A DNA stretch of 15,168 nucleotides, from positions 1-15,168 of the forward strand of contig CAZMCH010000098.1 in the NCBI GenBank assembly GCA_964564735.1, written 5' to 3'. Positions 6,533-13,871 of this stretch are shown in pieces. A program made the position numbers and the translations under genes. Below the pieces are notes generated by a model, which was not told where the DNA came from, ran no database searches, and saw only the letters and a list, made by a program, of their open reading frames with translations. How positions within the stretch are numbered: the stretch's first letter is position 1; each line of letters opens with the position of its first letter. Source of the DNA: CAZMCH01 sp964564735 (lineage in GTDB: Bacteria; Poribacteria; DTPJ01).

Positions 6533-7345
6533 TTATTTCATAATCGTGTTTATTATATTCATTAGCCCATCAAAAGATTCCTTTGTCCCATCAATTTTTG
6601 AGCCATTTTCTGCAACGCAATGAGTTTCTAACGCTATTATGCCCTGATATTTGTCATCTAATAGAGCCTTCATCTGACCTTTATAATCTACTTCCCCTTG
6701 TCCGATGGGCTTCCAAATTCTGTTGCCCTGTTCATCAAATATGGCATCTTTGACGTGAACGTGTATGATCCTATCTTTAATCTTTTCGTATCCATTGGGA
6801 TAAGGAGTTTTTTCACCTGCGGCATAAGCGTTACCCGGATCCCAGATTAGCTTGAGATTAGGTGAATCAAAATAATTGAAAAGACGAACCAAATCATCAC
6901 TTGTGCCGATATTGCCGGAACTAACGTTTTCAAATCCAAGTATAATACCTTCTCGTTCAGCGATCTTTATCGGTAATTCCATTTTTTCAAAGATAAGTTC
7001 CCAATTGGGATTTTGCTCTTTCCAGAATGAAAATAGACGGACAATGTTTGTATTAAATAAAGGGGCGATCTCAATTGATCTAAGCAGATGCTTTATATGC
7101 TGGCAATATTCATCATTGTTTTGCAGATGACATCTCAAAGTCAATGAGTCTATATTAGTAACTGTCATCCCGCTTTTTCTGACGATACTAATTACTCTAC
7201 TGAGTTCTGCATCATCAATATCGCAAATATTTTCACCCCAAACGCTGTGGAGTTCTATATAATCTAGCCCCCACGACTTTGCTATTTCTATTGCTTCCAC
7301 AAGATTATTGCTTATTTCGTCTGTAACAACGCCGATTTTAAACAT
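6533..7345 (-). CDS. Sugar phosphate isomerase/epimerase-like TIM-barrel protein
   Basis: A 270-residue member of the xylose isomerase-like TIM-barrel superfamily, which also includes endonuclease IV, IolE and IolI. Expected metal-binding positions are visible: Glu139 (GFENV), Asp169 (WDPGNA), His195 or His197 (IHVHVKD) and Glu240 (ALETH). The sequence opens MFKIGVVTDEIS and has YIELH at the end of the first barrel unit. The ATG lies one base after the serA stop codon, so translation is probably coupled. The next gene, a Gfo/Idh oxidoreductase, is its likely partner in a short polyol or keto-sugar pathway. Whether it isomerises, epimerises or dehydrates, and what, is not determinable here. 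Confidence 0.88.
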   Translation of the reverse strand: MFKIGVVTDEISNNLVEAIEIAKSWGLDYIELHSVWGENICDIDDAELSRVISIVRKSGMTVTNIDSLTLRCHLQNNDEYCQHIKHLLRSIEIAPLFNTNIVRLFSFWKEQNPNWELIFEKMELPIKIAEREGIILGFENVSSGNIGTSDDLVRLFNYFDSPNLKLIWDPGNAYAAGEKTPYPNGYEKIKDRIIHVHVKDAIFDEQGNRIWKPIGQGEVDYKGQMKALLDDKYQGIIALETHCVAENGSKIDGTKESFDGLMNIINTIMK

Positions 7346-7346
7346 T

Positions 7347-8933
7347 TCAATCCAACCTCACAAGTTTCGCCTCAAAAATACTCCCAAGCGTCTTAATCTT
7401 TTCAAGTGCTTCTTTTGGCATAGGATTGTCAAGAGTTAGTATGGCAATCGCCTCATCATTTGGGCGTTCTCTGCCAAGACTCATACCCGCAATATTTATA
7501 TTATGCTCACCAAGTATGTTCCCAAGCGGTCCCATCACGCCGGGTTGATCTTTGTGAGTCTGCAATATAAGCAGATAACCAGAAGGCATAACGTCAACAT
7601 GATAATCATCAATTTCAACGATTCTCGGCTCTTTTGTGCCGAATATTGCGCCAGATAAACGTCTTTGGCTTCTGTCAGTTTTTACAGTTACAGTTATAAG
7701 ATTTACGAAATCTTCTATCTCTGCGCTTTTAGTCTCAGATAATCTTATTCCTCTCTCTTTACACATAAGCGCGGAATTAACATAATTGACATTATCACCA
7801 ACAAACGATTGAAGCAAGCCTTTTTGTAGGGCAATGCTGATAATATCGGTAGGATAGTTGACTATATCACCTCTGTAATCTATGTTAATATCGGTTACAT
7901 GACCATCGACAAGCTGTCCATGAATGTTGCCTATTTTTTCTGCTAATTGTATGTATGGTCTGAGTTTTTCAGCATCGCCGATGTCAAGAGTGATCATATT
8001 AACCGCATTACGGACAGGTCTGCCATTAAGGGCATCTAAGACTTGATTTGCTATTTCAATAGATACATTGATCAAAGCCTCTTTCGTTGATGCTCCGAGG
8101 TGAGGAGTCGCCAAAACATTATCAAGATTAAGTAAAGGACTGTCCAGAGGAGGTTCTTTCTCAAATACATCAAGCGCGGCGCCTGCTACTTTCCCACTAA
8201 CAATGGCGTCATACAAAGCCTTTTCGTTACATATACCACCACGAGCGCAGTTTATTATCCTAACACCATCTTTCATCATAGCGATAGTATCTTCATTTAA
8301 TAGATCGCATGTTTCATCTGTCATTGGAAGATGAACTGTAATATAGTCAGATTCTTTGTATAGATCATTTTTGCTTACAAGACGGACATTTAGCTTTGCG
8401 GCAGTATCAGGGGATATATAAGGATCAACAGCAATAACTTTCATGCCGAATGACAAAGCCCTTTTTGCAACTTCCGTTCCTATGCGACCAAGCCCGATGA
8501 TACCAAGCGTTTTATCATATACCTCAACGCCCATAAATTTTTGGCGTTCCCATTTGTGATTTTTTAACGAAAGGCTTGCTGGAACGATATTTCTTGACAT
8601 AGAGAGTATTAATGTCAAGGTATGCTCTGCGGCGGAGATAGTATTTGCATTGGGCGTATTGACGACAATTATTCCCTGACGTGTTGCAGAACTTACCTCA
8701 ACATTATCAACTCCAACACCAGCACGACCAATAACTTTAAGTTTTTTTCCTGCCTCTATAATGTCTGATGTTACCTTCGTTCCGCTTCGGACAATAAGTG
8801 CTTCGTAATCCGCTATGCGTTTTATTAGCTCATCTTGAGATAGCTTTGTTTCAACATCAACGGATATGCTATCTTCTTTTTTCAGAATCTCAATGCCTTC
8901 ATCGGATAAATGTTCAGTTATTAATATTTTCAT
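7347..8933 (-). CDS. serA: D-3-phosphoglycerate dehydrogenase
   Basis: First committed enzyme of serine synthesis: it oxidises 3-phosphoglycerate to 3-phosphohydroxypyruvate with NAD. The 528-residue length and layout are those of the long (type 1) form: substrate-binding and NAD-binding domains (about 1-310), an intervening regulatory domain (about 320-445) and a C-terminal ACT domain (about 455-528), which in other enzymes binds serine for feedback control. Visible motifs: GLGRIG (147-152) with Asp170 as NAD-ribose ligand, catalytic Arg231 (CARGG), Glu260 (EKEPP) and His278 (TPHLGAST). It starts 43 bases after the toxin gene. The Shine-Dalgarno is weak (AGG about 11 bases upstream). The aminotransferase upstream would supply the next step; no phosphoserine phosphatase gene is present. 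Confidence 0.97.
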   Translation of the reverse strand: MKILITEHLSDEGIEILKKEDSISVDVETKLSQDELIKRIADYEALIVRSGTKVTSDIIEAGKKLKVIGRAGVGVDNVEVSSATRQGIIVVNTPNANTISAAEHTLTLILSMSRNIVPASLSLKNHKWERQKFMGVEVYDKTLGIIGLGRIGTEVAKRALSFGMKVIAVDPYISPDTAAKLNVRLVSKNDLYKESDYITVHLPMTDETCDLLNEDTIAMMKDGVRIINCARGGICNEKALYDAIVSGKVAGAALDVFEKEPPLDSPLLNLDNVLATPHLGASTKEALINVSIEIANQVLDALNGRPVRNAVNMITLDIGDAEKLRPYIQLAEKIGNIHGQLVDGHVTDINIDYRGDIVNYPTDIISIALQKGLLQSFVGDNVNYVNSALMCKERGIRLSETKSAEIEDFVNLITVTVKTDRSQRRLSGAIFGTKEPRIVEIDDYHVDVMPSGYLLILQTHKDQPGVMGPLGNILGEHNINIAGMSLGRERPNDEAIAILTLDNPMPKEALEKIKTLGSIFEAKLVRLD

Positions 8934-8976
8934 GTATTGTAAACCTATGCAATGTTAAATCAGACAAATTTAAATC

Positions 8977-9399
8977 TTAAAAATGTAACTCTAAAGGCTC
9001 AAAAACAAAAATAGTTTTAGAAACCTTTTTCTTTATTTCTTTATCCTTAGTTAAAAGAGGAATACCGTATTCATCAGATACTTGTGAGATTATAGCATCT
9101 ACAGCTTTTAATCCAGTTTTAATACTTAATATGCAAGCTCTTTGTATAACATCAAACGTAATATCCAGCCAGTTAATTGATGGCAGAAATAATAAATCCT
9201 CATAAATTTGATTGACAAGTTGCTCATCATTAGTTCTTCTACACAAGACAGAAATAGTCTCTAGTAAAACAATATTTGGTGATGTAACTTCTATATCAGA
9301 AACTAATATGCGTTTGAATATAGGATAGCATTCAGGATAAAATATATCTTTGGGATCAAGGCTACTTATGAGTATATTGCTATCAACGACAAGTTTCAT
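8977..9399 (-). CDS. vapC: PIN-domain ribonuclease toxin (VapC-like)
   Basis: A 140-residue PIN-domain protein, the usual size of a VapC toxin, which in the family cleaves specific RNAs such as initiator tRNA or rRNA. The acidic metal-binding set is present: Asp6 (VVDSNIL), Glu47 (LLETIS), Asp101 (AVDAII) and Asp119 (LLTKDKEI). Nothing suggests inactivation. Its ATG overlaps the antitoxin stop codon as ATGA, the classic toxin-antitoxin coupling. The position between an aminotransferase gene and serA, on the same strand, places it inside a metabolic operon. The RNA target is unknown. Confidence 0.88.
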   Translation of the reverse strand: MKLVVDSNILISSLDPKDIFYPECYPIFKRILVSDIEVTSPNIVLLETISVLCRRTNDEQLVNQIYEDLLFLPSINWLDITFDVIQRACILSIKTGLKAVDAIISQVSDEYGIPLLTKDKEIKKKVSKTIFVFEPLELHF

Positions 9400-9638
9400 T
9401 CATCTCGTTCCTTTCTGACATCCTCAACGCTATTACCACCGATAGAAACCTGTCCAACTCTTTTTATATATTCTGTAAATCTTTTCACTATTGCTTCCGA
9501 TTCCATATCTTCTTTTGAATGTTCTTTGGATTTATATCTAGCAAGACGGCTTTTCTTTACATATAATTCCCTCTCAATTTGCTTGATTTCATTAATCATC
9601 TGATTTATCTGTTCTTTAGATATTTCTTCTTTTTCCAT
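9396..9638 (-). CDS. Probable antitoxin of the PIN-toxin pair, coiled-coil type
   Basis: An 80-residue charged protein directly before and overlapping (4 bases) the PIN toxin gene, so the antitoxin role rests mainly on position. Residues about 5-35 are a strong helix with Lys, Glu and hydrophobic positions (ISKEQINQMINEIKQIERE). The C-terminus (SVEDVRKERDE) resembles the toxin-binding tails of other small antitoxins. I see no AbrB, ribbon-helix-helix or Phd DNA-binding domain. The start at 9638 follows GGAGAA, which lies inside the last codons of the aminotransferase gene, one base after its stop codon. A longer reading frame start at 9743 would overlap the aminotransferase and is not supported. 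Confidence 0.75.
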   Translation of the reverse strand: MEKEEISKEQINQMINEIKQIERELYVKKSRLARYKSKEHSKEDMESEAIVKRFTEYIKRVGQVSIGGNSVEDVRKERDE

Positions 9639-9639
9639 C

Positions 9640-10794
9640 TTAATTCTCCGAATCATAACCAAAGGATAGCAAAACCTTCTCAGCGGTTTTAATACCTTCG
9701 CCAAAGGATACTTTATATCCGAACTTCGGCAAAGACATTTCAAGGGCGGATATAGCAGAAATTACGTCCAGATCATCAATATAGCCAAGATGAGCAATAC
9801 GGAATATCTTTCCAGCAAGAGATTCCTGACCACCCGCAAATGTAACACCAAATTTATCCTCTATATATTTTAATAGTTTTTTGCCGTCAATGCTTTCAGG
9901 CACTTTAACTGCGGTTAGGACGTTTGACGGTGATGATGCGAATAGCTCAAGACCCAAAGCTTTAACACCTGAACGTGTCGCTTCTGCAAGTCGTGCATGT
10001 CTAGCAAGGACGTTTTGCAATCCTTCTTGCTGGATCTGTGCCAAAGACTCTCTCAATGACAGAATCAGTGATATACTGCATGTAAATGGAGTTTGATTTG
10101 TCGCACAAGCCTTTTTTGCCTTTCTGAGATCGAAATAATATCTAGGTAGTTTTGCTTTTTCGACTGCCTCCCATGCCTGATCGTTTAAGCAGATAAAAGC
10201 AAGTCCCGGGGGAGTCATCAATCCCTTTTGAGAGCCAGAAACAACAACGTCAACATGCCAATTATCAGTCTGAAGTTCTTCTGCACAAAGCCCGCTTACT
10301 GCATCAACAACGAGTAATGTATTATCAAATCCATTTACAATTTCGCCAATGGTTTTTATATCGTGAACCACGCCTGTTGAGGTTTCGCATAAAGTCGCAT
10401 ATACGCATTTGATTGAAGGATCAGCTTTTAGTTTATCTTCAACTTTTTGTGGATCAACCGCTTTTCCATATTCAACATCAATAAATTCGTATCTAATGCG
10501 GTAAGCATCACAGAACTCCGCCCATCTCTCACCAAATTTTCCTCCACCGATCACTAATGCCTTATCTTCTGGTGAAAGAAGATTAACAACAGAGCTTTCC
10601 ATTGCGCCAGTGCTAGAGGCTGTAAGCAATATAACATCATTATTTGTCTGGAATACATATTTAAGGGCATCGGGTATTTCTGCCATGACTTTTTCAAATT
10701 TTTTTGTTCTGTGGTGTATCATGGGTTGTGCCATTGCGATTAGAGAGTCGGGTGGAACTGGCACTGGTCCAGGGGTCATAAGTCTATTCTTCAT
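9640..10794 (-). CDS. Class V PLP-dependent aminotransferase, probably for serine synthesis
   Basis: A 384-residue aminotransferase of the alanine/serine-glyoxylate family. It opens with MTPGPVPVP, the substrate-binding motif of this group. Asp164 (LVVDAVSG) should pair with the PLP ring nitrogen, Lys190 (SGSQKGLMTPPG) forms the Schiff base, and Arg332 (FRIAHLG) should bind the substrate carboxylate. In Thermotoga and methanogens, enzymes of this class are thought to act in phosphoserine formation, and a gene of this type lies beside serA in several genomes. Here the same pairing is interrupted by the toxin-antitoxin genes. The likely job is transamination of phosphohydroxypyruvate, but glyoxylate or pyruvate conversion is possible. 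The ATG at 10794 is directly preceded by TAG and lacks a nearby Shine-Dalgarno (see the leader entry). Confidence 0.92.
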   Translation of the reverse strand: MKNRLMTPGPVPVPPDSLIAMAQPMIHHRTKKFEKVMAEIPDALKYVFQTNNDVILLTASSTGAMESSVVNLLSPEDKALVIGGGKFGERWAEFCDAYRIRYEFIDVEYGKAVDPQKVEDKLKADPSIKCVYATLCETSTGVVHDIKTIGEIVNGFDNTLLVVDAVSGLCAEELQTDNWHVDVVVSGSQKGLMTPPGLAFICLNDQAWEAVEKAKLPRYYFDLRKAKKACATNQTPFTCSISLILSLRESLAQIQQEGLQNVLARHARLAEATRSGVKALGLELFASSPSNVLTAVKVPESIDGKKLLKYIEDKFGVTFAGGQESLAGKIFRIAHLGYIDDLDVISAISALEMSLPKFGYKVSFGEGIKTAEKVLLSFGYDSEN

Positions 10795-10830
10795 CTAAAT
10801 TTGCTTTGATGAATTCAAAGCGCTCCTTCC
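10795..10830 (-). promoter_or_regulatory. Translation leader with hairpin between Shine-Dalgarno and ATG
   Basis: On the minus strand GGAAGGAG (10830-10823) ends 28 bases before the aminotransferase ATG, too far for normal initiation. Between them GCTTTGA (10821-10815) and TCAAAGC (10809-10803) form a perfect 7-bp stem with a 5-base loop. Folding it leaves 9 bases between Shine-Dalgarno and ATG, an ideal distance. Alternatively, a TTG at 10818 four bases after GGAG opens a 7-codon frame (Met-Asn-Ser-Ser-Lys-Gln-Ile) whose TAG directly abuts the ATG, so ribosomes could reinitiate. Both readings imply unusual translation control of the operon's first gene. Confidence 0.6.
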
Positions 10831-10868
10831 TAAAAAAATTTTTTCTAAAAATAAAAAACTAAATTAGA

Positions 10869-10897
10869 TTTATATCAGATTATTATCATTGCGTCAA
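10869..10897 (-). promoter_or_regulatory. Sigma-70-type promoter of the serine operon
   Basis: Reading the minus strand, TTGACG (10897-10892) and TATAAA (10874-10869) are separated by exactly 17 bases; each hexamer matches consensus at five of six positions. The predicted start is near 10862, giving a leader of about 68 bases before the aminotransferase ATG. An 11-base palindrome, GGATTTTATCC (10908-10898), abuts the -35 and could be an operator, although no regulator is known. Confidence 0.7.
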
Positions 10898-10970
10898 GGA
10901 TAAAATCCTGAGCCCGAGGACAAAGTTTTTTTGTTCAGAACACTTTATGCTTATTAGCAAGCATTTGCAC

Positions 10971-10999
10971 TTGACAAAAATGGCTGTTTCGAATATCCT
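10971..10999 (+). promoter_or_regulatory. Sigma-70-type promoter of the ffh cluster
   Basis: A perfect TTGACA (10971-10976) is followed after 17 bases by TATCCT (10994-10999), four of six matches to the -10 consensus. The start point would be near 11006, about 60 bases before the ffh ATG. It is divergent from the serine operon promoter, with 73 bases between the two -35 elements. Confidence 0.72.
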
Positions 11000-11068
11000 T
11001 AAAATGTATTTTTACGCCTAATATATATCTTTGATAATAGTCAGAAATCAAATAAATGGGACATAATA

Positions 11069-12415
11069 ATGTTTGAGGGTCTAACAGGTAGATTACAAGA
11101 AGCCTTTAAGAAATTACGCGGAAAGGGCAAGCTGACGGAATCTGATATCGAGGAAGCCATGCGCGAAGTTCGTGTAGCTCTTTTGGAGGCAGATGTAAAC
11201 TATAAGGTTGTTAAACAATTTACTCAAGATGTAAAAGCAAGATCAATCGGTCAGGAAGTTTTGCAAAGCCTAACACCCGCTCAGCAGGTAATCAAAATCG
11301 TAAATGAAGAGATGACTAGACTGATGGGTAGCACATCAAGCAAAATTGCCAATTCCACAACTGGTTTAACTATAATTGTTCTTGCTGGACTTCAAGGTTC
11401 TGGAAAAACTACGTTAGCAGGAAAATTAGCTAGACGTTATAGTAAAGAAGGAAGGAATCCTCTTTTAGTTGCAGGCGATATTTATAGACCAGCAGCAATT
11501 AATCAGTTACAAGTATTAGGTCAAAGCATAAATGTTCCTGTATTTACAATGGGTTCTGATGTATCACCAGTTAAGATATGTCAAGCAGGATTGGAACACG
11601 CAAAAAAGAATGGCAACGATCCTGTTATTATAGATACTGCAGGACGGCTTCATATTGACGAGCAGCTTATGGATGAGATGCGCCAAATTAAGCGCCAAAT
11701 TAAGCCCACAGAGATATTATTTGTCGCTGATGCTATGACTGGTCAGGATGCAGTGAATGTTGCCAAAGAATTTAATGATAACCTAGATATTGATGGAGTT
11801 GTTCTAACTAAGATGGATGGCGATGCTAGAGGTGGTGCGGCTCTATCTATAAAGGCTGTTACAGGCAAGCCAATAAAACTTGTTGGTATCGGTGAAAAGC
11901 TTGATGCACTTGAGGAATTTTATCCTGAACGCATGGCATCAAGGATTCTTGGTATGGGCGATGTTTTAACTCTCATCGAAAAAGCTGAAGCGGCAATGGA
12001 TGAGGAAAAGGCAAGAGAGTTAGAAAAGAAAATAGCCGAACAACGTGGTTTGACATTAGAAGACTTTCTTGATCAATTACAACAAATAAAGAAGATGGGT
12101 TCTCTTGAGCAGTTAGTCGAGATGATCCCTGGTCTATCTGGAGCTGGAAATAACCTTCAGGTTGATGAATCAATGATAAAGCAAACCGAAGCGATAATCA
12201 GGTCTATGACAATCGAAGAACGTCATAACCCAAGAATTATCAACGGAAGCAGAAGAATGAGAGTTGCCAAAGGAAGTGGGACAACTGTTCAGGACGTAAA
12301 TATGGTTTTAAAACGATTTGACCAAATGAACAGAATGGTCAAACAATTTGCAGATACAGGAAAAAAGGGGAAAAAGAAGTTCAAAAGGCGTTTTAATTTT
12401 CCTTTTATGGGTTAA
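11069..12415 (+). CDS. ffh: Signal recognition particle protein Ffh
   Basis: GTPase of the signal recognition particle; with the SRP RNA it delivers ribosomes making membrane proteins to the receptor FtsY. The 448-residue protein has the N domain (about 1-90), the G domain with LQGSGKTT (108-115), DTAGR (189-193) and TKMDGDARGG (247-256), and the methionine-rich M domain with the RNA-binding helix RRMRVAKGSGT (395-405). The C-terminus is short and very basic (KKGKKKFKRR). Length is normal. The only Shine-Dalgarno is a weak GGGA about nine bases before the ATG. It opens the ribosomal/tRNA-modification cluster, with rpsP following after 29 bases. Confidence 0.98.
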   Translation: MFEGLTGRLQEAFKKLRGKGKLTESDIEEAMREVRVALLEADVNYKVVKQFTQDVKARSIGQEVLQSLTPAQQVIKIVNEEMTRLMGSTSSKIANSTTGLTIIVLAGLQGSGKTTLAGKLARRYSKEGRNPLLVAGDIYRPAAINQLQVLGQSINVPVFTMGSDVSPVKICQAGLEHAKKNGNDPVIIDTAGRLHIDEQLMDEMRQIKRQIKPTEILFVADAMTGQDAVNVAKEFNDNLDIDGVVLTKMDGDARGGAALSIKAVTGKPIKLVGIGEKLDALEEFYPERMASRILGMGDVLTLIEKAEAAMDEEKARELEKKIAEQRGLTLEDFLDQLQQIKKMGSLEQLVEMIPGLSGAGNNLQVDESMIKQTEAIIRSMTIEERHNPRIINGSRRMRVAKGSGTTVQDVNMVLKRFDQMNRMVKQFADTGKKGKKKFKRRFNFPFMG

Positions 12416-12444
12416 TTTTTAATTACTTGAAGGGAGGTGACGAA

Positions 12445-12753
12445 TTGTCGGTAGCAATCCGTTTACAAAGATTTGGTCGCAAGAAAAGACCTTTTTATAG
12501 AGTTGTTATATCAGATACAAGAAATCCCAGACAGGGACTTACATTAGATAATATTGGTTACTATAATCCTCTAACAGAACCTGCTCAGATCCAGATTAAT
12601 GAGGAAAAAGCAATTAAATGGCTCAAAGATGGTGCTAAACCAACGGATACAGTCAAGAATATCTTATCAAAAACTGGTGTTTTGCAGAAGTTCCATAATA
12701 AATCTGAAAATGTAGAAGCAAAAGAAGAATCAGAAGGTGAACAGGAGGTGTAG
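12445..12753 (+). CDS. rpsP: 30S ribosomal protein S16
   Basis: Small-subunit ribosomal protein needed for 30S assembly. The 102-residue protein starts SVAIRLQRFGRKKRPFYRVV and has DNIGYYNP (36-42), both diagnostic. The C-terminal 15-20 residues are acidic (EAKEESEGEQEV) and beyond the conserved core. The TTG at 12445 is chosen because it follows GGGAGGTGA at the right distance and gives the family's usual N-terminus; an upstream in-frame TTG at 12427 would put the Shine-Dalgarno inside the gene. Its end contains AGGAGGTG, the ribosome site for the next gene. Confidence 0.96.
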   Translation: MSVAIRLQRFGRKKRPFYRVVISDTRNPRQGLTLDNIGYYNPLTEPAQIQINEEKAIKWLKDGAKPTDTVKNILSKTGVLQKFHNKSENVEAKEESEGEQEV

Positions 12754-12758
12754 TCCTA

Positions 12759-13031
12759 ATGGCTTTAAAATCCCTAGTAGAATATTTGGCGAAAGCATTA
12801 GTTGATCACCCTGAGAAGGTTAGCGTAAATGAGGTTGAAGGCGAAAAAACAACAATCTTGGAATTAAGCGTAGCTGAGGATGATCTTGGAAAAATAATTG
12901 GCAAGCATGGTCGCACAGCGCGTGCAATGCGCACTGTTGTTAGTGCTGCGGCAAGCAAAGAACGCAAAAGAGCCGTATTGGAAATCCTTGAGGGAGATCG
13001 CCCTGATAGATATATAAGAAGAGAGGAATAA
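12759..13031 (+). CDS. khpA: KH-domain RNA-binding protein KhpA
   Basis: A 90-residue single KH-domain protein (older name YlqC) found between rpsP and rimM or trmD in many bacteria; in Firmicutes it pairs with KhpB and binds RNA. The conserved sequence opens LKSLVEYLAKALVDHPEKV, and the RNA-binding GKHG loop is at 48-51 (KIIGKHGRTARAMRTVV). The ATG follows a perfect AGGAGGTG located in the rpsP tail, so the two genes are translated from one message. Length is slightly above the usual 75-80 residues because of a basic C-terminal tail (RPDRYIRREE). Confidence 0.94.
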   Translation: MALKSLVEYLAKALVDHPEKVSVNEVEGEKTTILELSVAEDDLGKIIGKHGRTARAMRTVVSAAASKERKRAVLEILEGDRPDRYIRREE

Positions 13032-13116
13032 TATAAGTTTTTGGCTTCAATTATTGGCTATATGATCATCTGAGGTTAATTTGTCATGCTATATAGCATT
13101 AGGATGCCATCTATTT
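13032..13116 (+). other. khpA-trmD gap where rimM is expected
   Basis: The standard gene order places rimM (16S rRNA processing factor, about 500 bases) here. Only 85 bases are present, with no recognisable rimM remnant in any frame. The gap contains GAGGT at 13072-13076, four bases before an in-frame TTG at 13081, and a 10-base palindrome GCTATATAGC (13088-13097). Confidence 0.7.
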
Positions 13117-13863
13117 ATGAAAATACGAATAGACCTAATAACCGTATTTCCTGAGATGATCTCCAATGTGGTTCAGTTTGGGGTGATTGGGCGCGCCCAA
13201 AGCAAAGACTTGATAAAGATAGAAGTCCATAACCTAAGAGATTTTGCTCATGACCGCCATCGTTCTGTTGATGATTACTGTTATGGTGGCGGTGCTGGTA
13301 TGCTCATGAAGCCGGAACCGATTTTTGAATCAATAGAATCCATTAATTATGATAGTGATTCAAAAAAGATTATATTACTATCACCACAAGGGAAGCTATT
13401 TAATCAAGAACTAGCAAAACAGCTATCCCTATCAGATCATCTTATAATCATTTGTGGACGTTATAAAGGTGTAGATGAAAGGGTATGCCAAAGCCTTATT
13501 ACTGATGAAATATCGATAGGCGATTATGTGCTTTCTGGCGGGGAAATACCCGCCCTAGTTATTGTAGATGCGGTGGCAAGATTGATCCCTGGTGTTCTTG
13601 GGAACTATGAGTCTGCTCATGAAGATTCATTTTCCGATGGTTTGCTAGATTGCCCTCATTATACAAGACCTGCTGAATATAGAGGCATGAGAGTGCCTGA
13701 TGTTTTATTAAGTGGCGACCCAAAAAAAATTAGCAAATGGCAGAGAGAACAAGCCATAATTAGAACATTAAAGAAACGTCCGGATTTATTAAAACCAGAT
13801 ACCTTATCCAATGATGAACTAGAATTTTTAAAAACAATTCAAAATAAAAGCAATGATACTTAG
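13117..13863 (+). CDS. trmD: tRNA (guanine37-N1)-methyltransferase TrmD
   Basis: SAM-dependent enzyme that methylates G37 next to the anticodon and prevents frameshifting. The 248-residue protein has the trefoil-knot SAM site: LLSPQGK (87-93), CGRYKGVDERV (113-123) and IGDYVLSGGE (134-143). Arg155 (VARLIPGVLG) and catalytic Asp174 (SFSDGLLDCPHYTRP) match known active-site residues. The ATG at 13117 gives the family's usual start (MKIRIDLITVFPEM), but its Shine-Dalgarno (AGGA) is 12 bases away. A TTG at 13081 has a better-placed GAGGT and would add 12 residues not seen in the family; both are possible. Its stop is 83 bases before rplS. Confidence 0.96.
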   Translation: MKIRIDLITVFPEMISNVVQFGVIGRAQSKDLIKIEVHNLRDFAHDRHRSVDDYCYGGGAGMLMKPEPIFESIESINYDSDSKKIILLSPQGKLFNQELAKQLSLSDHLIIICGRYKGVDERVCQSLITDEISIGDYVLSGGEIPALVIVDAVARLIPGVLGNYESAHEDSFSDGLLDCPHYTRPAEYRGMRVPDVLLSGDPKKISKWQREQAIIRTLKKRPDLLKPDTLSNDELEFLKTIQNKSNDT

Positions 13864-13871
13864 CTTTTTGT

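Noticed and set aside
9639..9743. Extended antitoxin frame beginning at 9743
   Set aside because: The first 35 residues overlap the conserved end of the aminotransferase gene and no ribosome site supports that start; ATG 9638 has GGAGAA.
11680..11703. Perfect 12-base tandem duplication in ffh encoding Arg-Gln-Ile-Lys twice
   Set aside because: The family sequence has the same number of residues at this place (between MDE and the conserved EIL), so nothing was inserted; the repeat is within a variable helix and probably coincidental.
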